Both the position numbers and the translations under genes were made by a program. Below the pieces are notes generated by a model. It did not search any database and was not told the origin of the DNA. It worked only from the letters and a program-made list of their open reading frames with translations. Source: Deltaproteobacteria bacterium (GTDB taxonomy: Bacteria > Desulfobacterota > Desulfobacteria > Desulfobacterales > JAFDCJ01). From it: 14,002 bases of DNA. Shown piece after piece: positions 6,301-12,958 of this stretch; the first letter of the stretch is position 1, and every line of letters starts with the position of its first letter. The stretch lies in the NCBI GenBank assembly GCA_024277475.1, contig JAJRVC010000498.1, positions 1-14,002 of the forward strand, in the 5' to 3' direction.

Positions 6301-6733
6301 GTACTGTTTCCTTCTTCAAATGTTTGAATAGTTTTGAGGCTCAATGCAATTTCCAACGTACCGTTGGTATGGGTTTGTTTTCTTATCAAATAGTTTCAGT
6401 CCGGGTCAATTATAACTTTTGAATTTCCCGCGATAGCCTCAAATGCTTTCCGTCTGGCAGATCGTTCTATCGTTGAAATTTTATAATTTTAAAATCTGAT
6501 CAATTATGGTATGTTTGATATAGAGCTCAAGGTTCAATTATAGGCTCTATACTGCATTTGGGATGCGTATTTACACGAAAGTATCAGCTTCGTCAGGCCT
6601 AACCCAAAATTTGGAGCCAAATTGGCAATTATTTGGCAAAATGAACATTTTTAACGAAATCTGCGGGTCTTTAATGCCTTCTTTGTCCTTAACCCACAAC
6701 GTTGAACGCTGAACCTGCGAACGGTTACTGAAT
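6301..6733. other. intergenic region between divergent purD-like and DUF1992 genes
   Basis: No coding sequence recognised. It must hold promoters for both directions. The clearest structure is an 8-bp inverted repeat, TATAGAGC (6519-6526) with GCTCTATA (6544-6551), around a 17-nt loop. A weak promoter-like pair (TTGATA 6515-6520, TATAGG 6539-6544) overlaps it. Just before the DUF1992 start, GAAC occurs three times at 6-7 bp steps (about 6703-6723), a pattern that looks like a degenerate dispersed repeat. Confidence 0.4.
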
Positions 6734-7114
6734 ATGTTTCCAGGATTTGACAGAATAATAGAAGAACGTATTCGCCGCGCTCAACAAAAGGGGGAATTTG
6801 AAAATTTAGAGGGCGCCGGCAAACCCCTCCTATTTGAAAATGACGGTCATGTGGCTGATGAGTTGCGGTTGGCCTATAAAATTTTAAAAAATGCAGATTG
6901 CCTGCCCCCCGAAATCAAATTAAAAAAAGAGATTGAACGCACTGAAGATCTTCTGAGCGGTATGGAAGATACAGCTGAAAGATATCGGACCTTAAAAAAA
7001 TTAAACTTTCTTATTATGAAACTAAACTCCATAGGGGATGGCCCCATCGAGTTTGAAGTGCCCCAAAAATACTCGGGCAAACTGGTAGAATGGCTGGAAG
7101 CCTCAAAAAAATAA
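6734..7114 (+). CDS. DUF1992 family protein (DnaJ subfamily C member 28-like conserved domain)
   Basis: A 126-residue cytoplasmic protein that is almost entirely the DUF1992 domain. The opening FDRIIEERIRRAQQKGEFENLEGAGKPLLFEN matches the family hallmark (ERRI-x-A-x-x-x-GEFDNLPGAGKPL), followed by a helical, charged region with ELRLAYKILKNADCLPPEI and KEIERTEDLL. The domain occurs alone in bacteria and in eukaryotic DNAJC28. No biochemical function is established, and the J-domain is absent here. The start at 6734 is the first Met before the motif; its Shine-Dalgarno is poor. It lies 23 bp before ddl on the same strand, so the two are likely co-transcribed. Confidence 0.88.
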   Translation: MFPGFDRIIEERIRRAQQKGEFENLEGAGKPLLFENDGHVADELRLAYKILKNADCLPPEIKLKKEIERTEDLLSGMEDTAERYRTLKKLNFLIMKLNSIGDGPIEFEVPQKYSGKLVEWLEASKK

Positions 7115-7137
7115 ATAATCAATAAGGATCAATATCC

Positions 7138-8070
7138 ATGAAAAAACTTACTGTCGCCCTTCTCGCCGGAGGCATCTCTTCCGAACGTGAGGTTTCGCTG
7201 CAAAGCGGTGATCAAGTCTTTGAGGCCCTGGATAAGGACAAATACCATATTCGACGATATGACCCCAAAACCGACCTGGGCCGGTTGTTAAACGATGCAT
7301 CCGGCATTGATGTTGCGTTGATTATTCTTCATGGACCGTATGGTGAAGACGGGACGGTTCAGGGTCTGCTCGATCTGCTGCATATTCCCTATCAGGGTTC
7401 GGGTGTTCTTGGAAGTGCGCTTGCCATGAACAAGGCGGTTACCAAGCAGCTTTACGAAAAATCCGATCTTCCCGTGCCGCCCTATATTATTTACGACCGC
7501 AACGACAGTGTGGATATTGACGCCTGTGTGAAGCAGATTGGTTTGCCGCTGGTAGTCAAACCGGTTGTAGGTGGATCCAGCGTGGGAATGTCCATTGTGA
7601 AATCAAGCGGCGATCTGCAAGGCGCCCTGGATAAAGCCATCGCCCACGATAGCGCCGTGATGGTCGAATCCTATATCGCCGGTACCGAGCTTACCGGTGG
7701 CGTCATCGGAAACAGGGAACTGGAAGCCTTGCCGATTATCGAAATCGTCCCCGACCAAACCCGGGAATTCTTCGATTATGAAGCCAAATACACCCCCGGC
7801 GTCACCCAGGAAATATGTCCGGCCCGCATTGATGACGAGTTGACCCAACAGGCCCAGTCCTATGCGAAAATTGCCCACCAGACGCTCTATTGTAGGGGTT
7901 ACAGCCGAACCGACATGATCCTCAAAGACAAAAAAATTTATGTACTGGAAACCAACACGATTCCCGGAATGACTGCCACGAGTCTGTTACCCCAGGCCGC
8001 CCGGGTTGCCGGATTAAGTTTCCGCCGGCTGATGGACAAACTTATCGAGCTAAGCCTGGAGGAGCATTAA
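7138..8070 (+). CDS. ddl: D-alanine--D-alanine ligase
   Basis: Cytoplasmic ATP-grasp enzyme that joins two D-alanines for peptidoglycan precursor synthesis; 310 residues, the normal length for DdlB-type enzymes. Visible marks are AGGISSEREVSLQSG (10-24), the HGPYGEDGTVQG segment (65-76), GSGVLGSALAMNK (87-99), the glycine-rich KPVVGGSSVGMS loop, EAKYTPG, and the metal-binding end SRTDMILKDKKIYVLETNTIPGMT with D259, E271 and N273. AAGGA (7124-7128) lies 9 bp before ATG. Isolated from the usual mur/fts division cluster, it is paired with a DUF1992 gene. It is intact with no unusual residues in the motifs. A related D-Ala-D-Lac ligase is unlikely without vancomycin-type context. Confidence 0.95.
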   Translation: MKKLTVALLAGGISSEREVSLQSGDQVFEALDKDKYHIRRYDPKTDLGRLLNDASGIDVALIILHGPYGEDGTVQGLLDLLHIPYQGSGVLGSALAMNKAVTKQLYEKSDLPVPPYIIYDRNDSVDIDACVKQIGLPLVVKPVVGGSSVGMSIVKSSGDLQGALDKAIAHDSAVMVESYIAGTELTGGVIGNRELEALPIIEIVPDQTREFFDYEAKYTPGVTQEICPARIDDELTQQAQSYAKIAHQTLYCRGYSRTDMILKDKKIYVLETNTIPGMTATSLLPQAARVAGLSFRRLMDKLIELSLEEH

Positions 8071-8208
8071 GCATCTATCCATCCGGCTTTTACCTGAAAT
8101 CTCGATAAGTTGAGATATCGTTGATTGGGTGATTAATTGATTAGTTAAGTGGTTATAAATTATAGACTTATCCCATATTCGCAAAATAATTGGACACTTA
8201 CACTCAGA

Positions 8209-8270
8209 TTTCAGGTGTCGGGTGTCAGTAGTAAAAAAGTGAGGGCCAGCCTTAAACCTGACACCTGAAA
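8209..8270. repeat. inverted repeat of the TTTCAGGTGTCAGGT type
   Basis: The arm tttcaggtgtcgggt (8209-8223) is matched 14 of 15 by the reverse complement of 8256-8270 (acctgacacctgaaa). The arms are separated by 32 bp. The core CAGGTGTC(A/G)GG recurs once more as GTGTCAG just inside the left arm. It resembles short interspersed palindromic repeats I associate with Desulfobacterales genomes; copy number cannot be judged from this window. Confidence 0.5.
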
Positions 8271-8392
8271 CCTATTCTCCGAAAAGGCTTTTCGACACCC
8301 GATAAAGTCCAAAAAAGATGAACTGTTTTCATAGTAAATTAGGAGGTCTGGATTTACACCCGGATCACTATGCCGGGAAATAATCCGAACAC

Positions 8393-8429
8393 AAAAATCT
8401 TGTTCATCCTGTAGATCCTGTCTAAAAAC
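8393..8429. repeat. ATCCTGT-type dispersed repeat motif
   Basis: Contains TTGTTCATCCTGTAGATCC followed by TGTCTAAAAA, with an internal direct repeat ATCCTGT (8407-8413 and 8415-8421 region). I recognise this as very close to a short non-coding motif (TTCATCCTGTTAATCCTGTC) found many times in diverse bacterial genomes. It ends about 9 bp before the purE Shine-Dalgarno, so it lies in the probable purE leader. Recognition is from memory. Confidence 0.5.
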
Positions 8430-8450
8430 AAAAATGTAAAGGGGGTAAAA

Positions 8451-8981
8451 TTGGCGACAGTTAAAAAAGGGTCGAAACGACAAAAAGAAGCCGTGATGGT
8501 CGGTATTGTCATGGGCAGTGATTCCGACCTTGATATCATACAGGAAGCCGCAGCTATTCTGAAAAAATTTGAAATACCCTATGAAATGACCGTTGCATCG
8601 GCGCATAGAAGCCCTCAACGGGCGGGGGATCTTGCCGCAACCGCCCTGAAGAGGGGAATGAAAGTCATCATCGCCGGAGCGGGCCATGCCGCTCACCTGG
8701 CAGGCGTATTGGCCGCCCACACGACACTACCGGTGATCGGCGTTCCCATTGATTCCTCATGTCTTCAGGGTTTGGATGCTCTGCTTGCGACGGTCCAGAT
8801 GCCGCCCGGCATTCCGGTCGCCACCATGGCTATCGGCAAGCCCGGCGCACGCAATGCCGGCATATTGGCCGCCCAGATCATAGCGACCTCTAATTCGAAA
8901 ATTGCTGCAAAGCTCGATAAATTCAAACAGGAAATGACACGGCAAGTCGAGGAAAAAGCGAAAAAGATTGAAAATTTATAA
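8451..8981 (+). CDS. purE: N5-carboxyaminoimidazole ribonucleotide mutase (PurE, class I)
   Basis: Converts N5-CAIR to 4-carboxy-AIR in purine synthesis; cytoplasmic, homo-octameric in known relatives. It has 176 residues. Motifs: MGSDSDL (21-27), ASAHRSP (49-55, with the catalytic His52), AGAGHAAHLAGVLAAHTTLPVIGVP (from 75), and LLATVQMPPGIPVATMAIGKPGARNAG. These match class I (bacterial, PurK-dependent) rather than class II PurE. The start is TTG 8451, chosen because AAAGGGGG (8438-8445) sits at ideal distance. The ATG at 8496 would remove a basic N-terminal tail (KKGSKRQK) and lacks a good ribosome site, though the core would survive. Its 3' end overlaps tsaC by 14 bp, so the two are coupled. 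PurK is not in the window. Confidence 0.95.
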   Translation: MATVKKGSKRQKEAVMVGIVMGSDSDLDIIQEAAAILKKFEIPYEMTVASAHRSPQRAGDLAATALKRGMKVIIAGAGHAAHLAGVLAAHTTLPVIGVPIDSSCLQGLDALLATVQMPPGIPVATMAIGKPGARNAGILAAQIIATSNSKIAAKLDKFKQEMTRQVEEKAKKIENL

Positions 8982-9600
8982 AATCGATCATGAACATCCC
9001 GAGCCCGAAATTATTCAGCGTGCCGGCTCCATCATCAAACAGGGCGGAGTTATCGCTTTTCCCACCCACTGCCTGTACGGGCTGGGTACCGATGCTTTCA
9101 ATGCTGCAGCAGTGAATCGGGTGTTTGAAATAAAGCAACGACCTTCGCAAAAACCGATATCGATTTTGATAGACCGGCGCTTACAGCTGGAACGGCTGGT
9201 TTTACACGTATCAAACACTGCGTCTCGTGTCATGAACCGCTTCTGGCCTGGCCGGGTGACGCTTGTTTTTGACGCCGCCGACACCGTCCCCCGGAATCTT
9301 ACGGCCGGAACCGGTAAAATCGGCATCCGCTTATCCGGCCATCCGGTGGCTGCAGCCTTGGTCGGTTCTCTGGGAGGGCCGCTTACCGGCACCAGCGCCA
9401 ATTTAGCAGGCGCCCCTGGTTGCCGTCGCATTGATGATTTGGACCCTCAACTGACTCAGCGACTGGATGCCGTTCTGGATGCCGGGACGCTAAAAGGAGG
9501 AAACGGCTCAACGGTAGTGGATGTGACGCAAGACGTACCCAGGATTTTAAGGGAAGGCGAAATTTCCGAAAAAGAAATTTTAGCACTTATTGAAAGATAA
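8968..9600 (+). CDS. tsaC: L-threonylcarbamoyladenylate synthase (TsaC/Sua5/YrdC family)
   Basis: Makes threonylcarbamoyl-AMP from threonine, bicarbonate and ATP, the first step of t6A37 modification in ANN-decoding tRNAs. It has 210 residues, so it is the single-domain TsaC form without the extra Sua5 domain. Motifs: GGVIAFPTHCLYGLGTDAFN (26-45, the family's PT-x-T-x-YGLG-x-D with H-C variation), FEIKQRPSQKPI (K56, R58), NRFWPGRVTLVF, IGIRLSGHP, and GGPLTGTSANLAGAP. The start is TTG 8968 inside the purE end (14-bp overlap), with GAGGA (8949-8953) at a long spacing. No later ATG in frame precedes the conserved core. Co-transcribed with purE. The tRNA gene that follows has its own promoter. 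Confidence 0.92.
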   Translation: MKIYKIDHEHPEPEIIQRAGSIIKQGGVIAFPTHCLYGLGTDAFNAAAVNRVFEIKQRPSQKPISILIDRRLQLERLVLHVSNTASRVMNRFWPGRVTLVFDAADTVPRNLTAGTGKIGIRLSGHPVAAALVGSLGGPLTGTSANLAGAPGCRRIDDLDPQLTQRLDAVLDAGTLKGGNGSTVVDVTQDVPRILREGEISEKEILALIER

Positions 9601-9613
9601 TAAAGCAATTTTA

Positions 9614-9642
9614 TTGACAACATTTTTAATTTTGCCTATATA
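9614..9642 (+). promoter_or_regulatory. strong sigma70 promoter of the tRNA-Leu gene
   Basis: Perfect -35 TTGACA (9614-9619), 17-bp spacer, and -10 TATATA (9637-9642, 5 of 6). Transcription should start near 9649, leaving only about a 5-nt leader before the tRNA. It sits just 14 bp after the tsaC stop codon. Confidence 0.85.
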
Positions 9643-9653
9643 AGCAATTCAAA

Positions 9654-9741
9654 GCCGGAGTGGTGAAATAGGTAGACGCAGAGGACTCAAAATCCTCCGG
9701 ACCTTGCGTCCATGCGAGTTCGATTCTCGCCTCCGGCACCA
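9654..9741 (+). tRNA. tRNA-Leu, anticodon CAA
   Basis: Complete class II tRNA with encoded CCA (9739-9741). Acceptor stem gccggag (9654-9660) pairs with ctccggc (9731-9737). The D-loop contains the ggtagac region. The anticodon stem gagga/tcctc encloses CTCAAAA, giving anticodon CAA (reads UUG). The long variable arm forms a GGAC/GTCC stem. The T-arm gcgag-TTCGATT-ctcgc is canonical. The long variable arm and CAA anticodon identify leucine. Confidence 0.97.
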
Positions 9742-9746
9742 TAAAA

Positions 9747-9786
9747 ATCAAGGGTTTACGTGAATTATCAAGGGTTTACGTGAATT
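9747..9786. repeat. tandem duplication of a 20-bp unit containing the terminator 5' arm
   Basis: atcaagggtttacgtgaatt occurs twice, head to tail and identical (9747-9766 and 9767-9786), starting 5 bp after the tRNA CCA end. Each copy contains AAGGGTTTACG, able to pair with the single downstream arm CGTAAACCCTT (9789-9799). Confidence 0.92.
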
Positions 9787-9804
9787 TGCGTAAACCCTTT
9801 TTTT
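9770..9804 (+). terminator. rho-independent terminator of the tRNA-Leu gene
   Basis: Perfect 11-bp stem, AAGGGTTTACG (9770-9780) with CGTAAACCCTT (9789-9799), 8-nt loop, followed by a continuous T-run (9798-9804). An alternative stem can form from the upstream duplicate (9750-9760) with a longer loop that contains the second copy. Confidence 0.9.
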
Positions 9805-10023
9805 GCGTCAATTTAGCCGTTTTTAGCCAGAAATAGCGGTCTCAATGGAAGAAATCGGGAAAGTTTTTTCTTCTATCGCTATTCGCTCTTCCCATTTTCA
9901 AATACCATTAAAACGAAGGATAATGAATCATAGGAATAAAAGATAAAAGTCCGGAGGCTTTCGTTTTGGGTAGCTCTAACGGGCCCTGTAGTAAAACTCG
10001 AAATCAAAAGGATGATATTTTAA
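9805..10023. other. intergenic region between tRNA-Leu terminator and HAD gene
   Basis: About 220 bp with no coding potential that I can support, and no integrase or tRNA fragment suggesting an insertion at the tRNA. The HAD gene promoter is presumably here but no convincing -35/-10 pair stands out. AAAGGA (10007-10012) is the ribosome site of the next gene. Confidence 0.4.
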
Positions 10024-10788
10024 ATGACTAATTCCATGCTGATATTTGACTTTGACGGAGTACTATTGGACTCCGTGCAGGAGATCGCAGTAACGGCCTA
10101 CAACACGCTGAATCCTGGTATCGCTACGCAGCTGAACCAGATCCCCCTGGCGGCCCTTGAGCTGTTTCTTCGAAACCGGTTTCATGTCCAGCCCATTGGT
10201 GATGCGCCGGTGCTGATGAAGTGGTGCCTCGAAGTCGGCAAGTCCAACCCTGACAAACTGTTGAGTCCCCGAGAATACGGCAAAATAATACAACAAGTAG
10301 ATGAACCGGTTACCGCGCGAACAACCCGTTTCTTTGAAATGCGAAATCATTTTAAAACAAAAGATTTAAAGGCGTGGATCGCCCTTAATGCGCCGGTTCA
10401 ACCCCTTTGGCGCGTCATGATTGAAAAGCACAGTGAAAGCCTGGTGCTGCTGACCAATAAAAACCGTGATGCAACGATCTCGCTTAGCGACCATTTCGGC
10501 CTTAAAATCAGTGACGACAATGTCTACTCAGGAGATCATGGGACAACCAAGATCGAAAACATGACGCGGATCATGCAACGATTCAAGGAATCTGCCTATG
10601 CCTTCATCGATGACTCTGTTAAAAATTTGCGCGAAATCGACGAATACTTCAATAAAAATGAGAAAATCGTTTCATTGATTTTTGCAACATGGGGCTACAC
10701 CGGCCCGGATGATGCCCGGTTCGCAGAAGACTTAGGATATCAAGTGGTGACGCTTGATGAATTTGCAGAATCAATGCAGGCAATGTGA
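10024..10788 (+). CDS. HAD-superfamily hydrolase, phosphoglycolate-phosphatase-like
   Basis: A 254-residue cytoplasmic protein of the haloacid dehalogenase superfamily. Motif I is DFDGVLLDS with the nucleophile D9 and acid D11. Motif II is LLTNKN with T144. The motif III lysine is probably K176 (GTTKIENM). Motif IV is FIDDS with D196 and D197 binding Mg2+. The helical insert between motifs I and II is the cap domain. The tail FATWGYTGPDDARFAEDLGYQVVTLDEF resembles Gph/PGP-type phosphatases. It likely dephosphorylates a small phospho-metabolite; the substrate cannot be told. AAAGGA is 11 bp before ATG. It stands alone, convergent with the membrane/TPR gene, with a 56-bp gap that shows no clear terminator. 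All catalytic residues are present. Confidence 0.87.
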   Translation: MTNSMLIFDFDGVLLDSVQEIAVTAYNTLNPGIATQLNQIPLAALELFLRNRFHVQPIGDAPVLMKWCLEVGKSNPDKLLSPREYGKIIQQVDEPVTARTTRFFEMRNHFKTKDLKAWIALNAPVQPLWRVMIEKHSESLVLLTNKNRDATISLSDHFGLKISDDNVYSGDHGTTKIENMTRIMQRFKESAYAFIDDSVKNLREIDEYFNKNEKIVSLIFATWGYTGPDDARFAEDLGYQVVTLDEFAESMQAM

Positions 10789-10844
10789 CTTGGGGATGCG
10801 ATGATACTTGGCACTTAGAAATTATTTTTATGTATTTTTTCCTT

Positions 10845-12635
10845 TCAGTTTCCACCTGCTTGCTGTATCAGGCTTTCAATCTCCGCCAAATTACGACGTG
10901 CCGACTCATTTGCAGGGTTGATTTCCAGTGCCCGGGAAAAATGCTGGCGGGCGCTTTCCAGATCGCCTTTCTTCTTCATCACAATGGCAAGATTCCGGTG
11001 CAGATCCGGGTCTGCCGGATTTATTTTAAGTGCTTTTTTTAAATTCTCGATTGCTTCCGGGTACCGCTTCAGGAGTACCAGCGTCGCTGCCATGTTGTTG
11101 AGAACTTTTACATTGCCGGGTTGGAGATCCAGGGTTTCGGAGAAATGGTCAATCCCCTCTGTTAAATTTCCTTGCTTGACCAGTGCATTGCCCAAATTGT
11201 AGTGGGCGTCCGCGTAGTCGGGCTTAATCCTCAAGGCCGCCTGAAATTCATCGATAGCCGCCGACAGACGACCCCGCCGCAATAGGATGGCTCCGTAATT
11301 GTTGCGGGACCGCGCCTTGGCTGGAGATTTCTCAGCACAGTCCCGATACAGAGACAATTCATCCATCCAGACCCTGTTTCTCTCAAACGTCCACACCGTA
11401 AAAAGCGTTCCCACAACACACAGGAAGACGACCCCCAGCCAGGTTGGTTTTACATATCGAAAAACCATCGCGACCATAGCTAGGATTACAAACATGGACG
11501 GCAAATAGTTGCGATGTTCAAAAACGAGTTCCAGCCCGATAACCGACGATTCAATGACCAGGTTGCCGAAGAACCAGAGAATCGCGTAGGAAAAAAGCGG
11601 TTCTCGTTTAGCCGTCAAAATCGCCAGCGCTATCAAAGCCGTGATAACCCCCATTGAAATCAGGGTTGTCACCGGGTCCGTTAACGAATAAGACAGCGCG
11701 AAATCATGATCCAGATTCAACCTTGACGGCTGGGGCCACAAAAGCAGGCCGATGTAAAAGATGACGACACGAAACTGGGTCAACACTCGCTGGAGTAAGG
11801 TAAAGTCCCTGTGTTTGTAAGCGGAAAGTATTCCGCCAACCGGATCATGACCCAAATAGATGAGCGAAATAATGATCAAAAACAACAAAATACCGCCCAG
11901 GACTAGAATATGACGTCGGACCCACTTTAAGCTCAATTCTTGAAAAAAATACCATTCATATAGAATGATAAATACCGGCAGCGTGGCGGAAATCTGTTTG
12001 GTGCCGACGGCCAGAAGACCGGCAAAGACACAGCCGGCAAATTGCAGCCATTTGCCCCGGGTGCCGGTGTTCAGTCGAAACTTCACATAAAGCAACATCG
12101 ACAACATATAAAACATGGCTGCCTGACTGTTCATGCGCTGCACAAGGTAAGCAACTGATTGGGTTTGAAGCGGATGGACCATCCATATAAACGCTGTAAA
12201 AAAGGGGATCCAACCGCATTTTGCAAATCTGAAACGTAATCCTGGCGTCTTTAAGGTTGCTTTTGCAAAAAAATATAAAAAAAACCCGCCGGCGAGGTGG
12301 ATCAGGATATTTACCAGATGAAAACCGACGAGATTGAAACCACTAAAATAATAGTTGAGCGCAAAACCGATATTGGCAATCGGACGGCTGGATTCCGGAC
12401 TTTGGAAGCCGGCCCGGATGAGATTCTTCAGACTGAGAGAAGGCACCCGGATATGGGGGTTTTCCCGGATATTGCTGATGTCGTCAAAAATAAAAGGGGT
12501 GGTCAAGGTATCGGCATAAATCAGGATGACAACGATAGCCAGCAGAGACAACAGCAGAGGTTCGTATCTCGATCTCGGACTGAAATTGACCGGAGAGTCC
12601 GGTTCTTTGTCAGTATTCACGGGTTCAGCGTCCAC
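10845..12635 (-). CDS. multi-spanning membrane protein with C-terminal TPR repeats (GT-C / TMTC-like)
   Basis: A 596-residue inner-membrane protein. A short hydrophilic N-terminus (1-25) is followed by about ten or eleven hydrophobic helices (about 26-425), then at least four tetratricopeptide repeats (about 441-575) with typical signatures such as NNYGAILLRRGRLSAAIDEF and ALRIKPDYADAHYNLGNAL. The loop after the first helix reads TTPFIFDDISNIREN with D51-D52. This is the place and form of the acidic catalytic pair in GT-C glycosyltransferases, and the FEHRNYLPS segment is typical of TMTC-like proteins. A lipid-linked sugar-dependent protein glycosylation role is plausible but not shown. The start is GTG 12635, with a stop five codons upstream in frame and no good Shine-Dalgarno. 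An 80-bp palindromic element lies 14 bp upstream. Confidence 0.85.
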   Translation of the reverse strand: MDAEPVNTDKEPDSPVNFSPRSRYEPLLLSLLAIVVILIYADTLTTPFIFDDISNIRENPHIRVPSLSLKNLIRAGFQSPESSRPIANIGFALNYYFSGFNLVGFHLVNILIHLAGGFFLYFFAKATLKTPGLRFRFAKCGWIPFFTAFIWMVHPLQTQSVAYLVQRMNSQAAMFYMLSMLLYVKFRLNTGTRGKWLQFAGCVFAGLLAVGTKQISATLPVFIILYEWYFFQELSLKWVRRHILVLGGILLFLIIISLIYLGHDPVGGILSAYKHRDFTLLQRVLTQFRVVIFYIGLLLWPQPSRLNLDHDFALSYSLTDPVTTLISMGVITALIALAILTAKREPLFSYAILWFFGNLVIESSVIGLELVFEHRNYLPSMFVILAMVAMVFRYVKPTWLGVVFLCVVGTLFTVWTFERNRVWMDELSLYRDCAEKSPAKARSRNNYGAILLRRGRLSAAIDEFQAALRIKPDYADAHYNLGNALVKQGNLTEGIDHFSETLDLQPGNVKVLNNMAATLVLLKRYPEAIENLKKALKINPADPDLHRNLAIVMKKKGDLESARQHFSRALEINPANESARRNLAEIESLIQQAGGN

Positions 12636-12649
12636 CGATGCAATCGCAC

Positions 12650-12729
12650 ATCAGCGACCACCAGCAGAGCTGGGGGTATGAGGATGGCCCCTGGAAGGGG
12701 CCGGGCCACCTCTGCTGGGGGTCGCTGAT
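12650..12729. repeat. 80-bp nested palindromic element upstream of the membrane/TPR gene
   Basis: Twenty-bp inverted arms at 12650-12669 and 12710-12729 match 19 of 20. They enclose a second perfect hairpin, GGCCCCT-GGA-AGGGGCC (12686-12702), itself flanked by TGGCCC/GGGCCA pairing. The element is GC-rich within an AT-rich gap. It could fold as a long stem with an internal arm, in DNA or in the leader RNA of the leftward gene. It looks like a REP/MITE-type palindromic unit. No transposase is nearby. Confidence 0.75.
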
Positions 12730-12869
12730 TTATATTAGATTTCAGAATACGGGATAACTTTGTAAAAGCAAATTCAACATTCTTCCCCATCCCGCTTGAA
12801 CCGCTGCCTGCCTACGATTTAATTTGATAATACCGAAAATTTGAGCATAAAGCAACGTTGCCGACTAAG

Positions 12870-12900
12870 ACCGATAAACCTCTCGGTTGCCATTTTTTTT
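12870..12900 (+). terminator. possible terminator upstream of the histidine kinase promoter
   Basis: A short stem ACCGA/TCGGT (12870-12874 and 12883-12887) is followed within 5 nt by a run of eight T (12893-12900). A perfect 10-bp palindrome GCAACGTTGC (12852-12861) lies just before it. No gene on this strand is seen upstream, so what it would terminate is unclear. The stem is weak. Confidence 0.3.
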
Positions 12901-12918
12901 AATTTGACACTCAAATTA
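12900..12918. promoter_or_regulatory. palindromic operator candidate over the -35 box of the kinase promoter
   Basis: TAATTTGA-CAC-TCAAATTA, a perfect 8-3-8 inverted repeat, overlaps the -35 hexamer at 12904-12909. The geometry suits a dimeric repressor blocking RNA polymerase. AT-rich surroundings raise the chance level, but eight matched pairs centred on the -35 is notable. Confidence 0.45.
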
Positions 12919-12932
12919 TTTTTTAATATTAT
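12904..12932 (+). promoter_or_regulatory. near-consensus sigma70 promoter of the histidine kinase gene
   Basis: TTGACA (12904-12909), 17-bp spacer, TATTAT (12927-12932, 5 of 6). The predicted start near 12939 gives a leader of about 20 nt that includes the Shine-Dalgarno GAGGT (12946-12950). Confidence 0.8.
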
Positions 12933-12958
12933 TTAATAGTTACATGAGGTAAAACATT

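Larger units (their letters stand above)
8071..8450. other. ddl-purE intergenic region composed largely of short dispersed-type repeats
   Basis: No gene recognised. The left part (about 8120-8155) is a low-complexity run of GATTG/GATTA units. The middle carries the inverted pair at 8209-8223 and 8256-8270 (separate entry) and a small hairpin CGAAAA-GGC-TTTTCG (8280-8294) without a T-run. The right part holds a TTCATCCTGTAGATCCTGTC motif (8404-8423 region), directly upstream of the purE ribosome site. A 169-codon antisense frame across this region and purE reads only repeats and is rejected as coding. Confidence 0.5.

Noticed and set aside
6700..6725. Three GAAC repeats before the DUF1992 gene as a regulator-binding array
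   Set aside because: Four-base units at uneven steps are too short to support a binding site; noted only as low-complexity or degenerate repeat.
8120..8430. CRISPR array from the repeated short motifs in the ddl-purE gap
   Set aside because: The repeats differ from one another, are not evenly spaced, and lack spacers of constant length; no cas genes are present.
8211..8720. 169-codon leftward reading frame across the ddl-purE gap and the start of purE
   Set aside because: It reads antisense through the conserved purE motifs and through repeat sequence, and shows no family resemblance.
8968..9741. Functional link between tsaC (t6A synthesis) and the adjacent tRNA gene
   Set aside because: t6A occurs in tRNAs reading ANN codons; this tRNA reads UUG. 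The tRNA has its own promoter, so adjacency appears incidental.
9747..9786. The duplicated 20-mer as an integration site (att) at the tRNA-Leu 3' end
   Set aside because: The unit does not match the tRNA 3' end, the copies are directly adjacent, and no integrase or foreign gene lies between or beside them.
12640..12730. Palindromic element as an integron attC site
   Set aside because: It has no recognisable core-site ends (GTTRRRY/RYYYAAC), no integrase and no cassette-like gene order.
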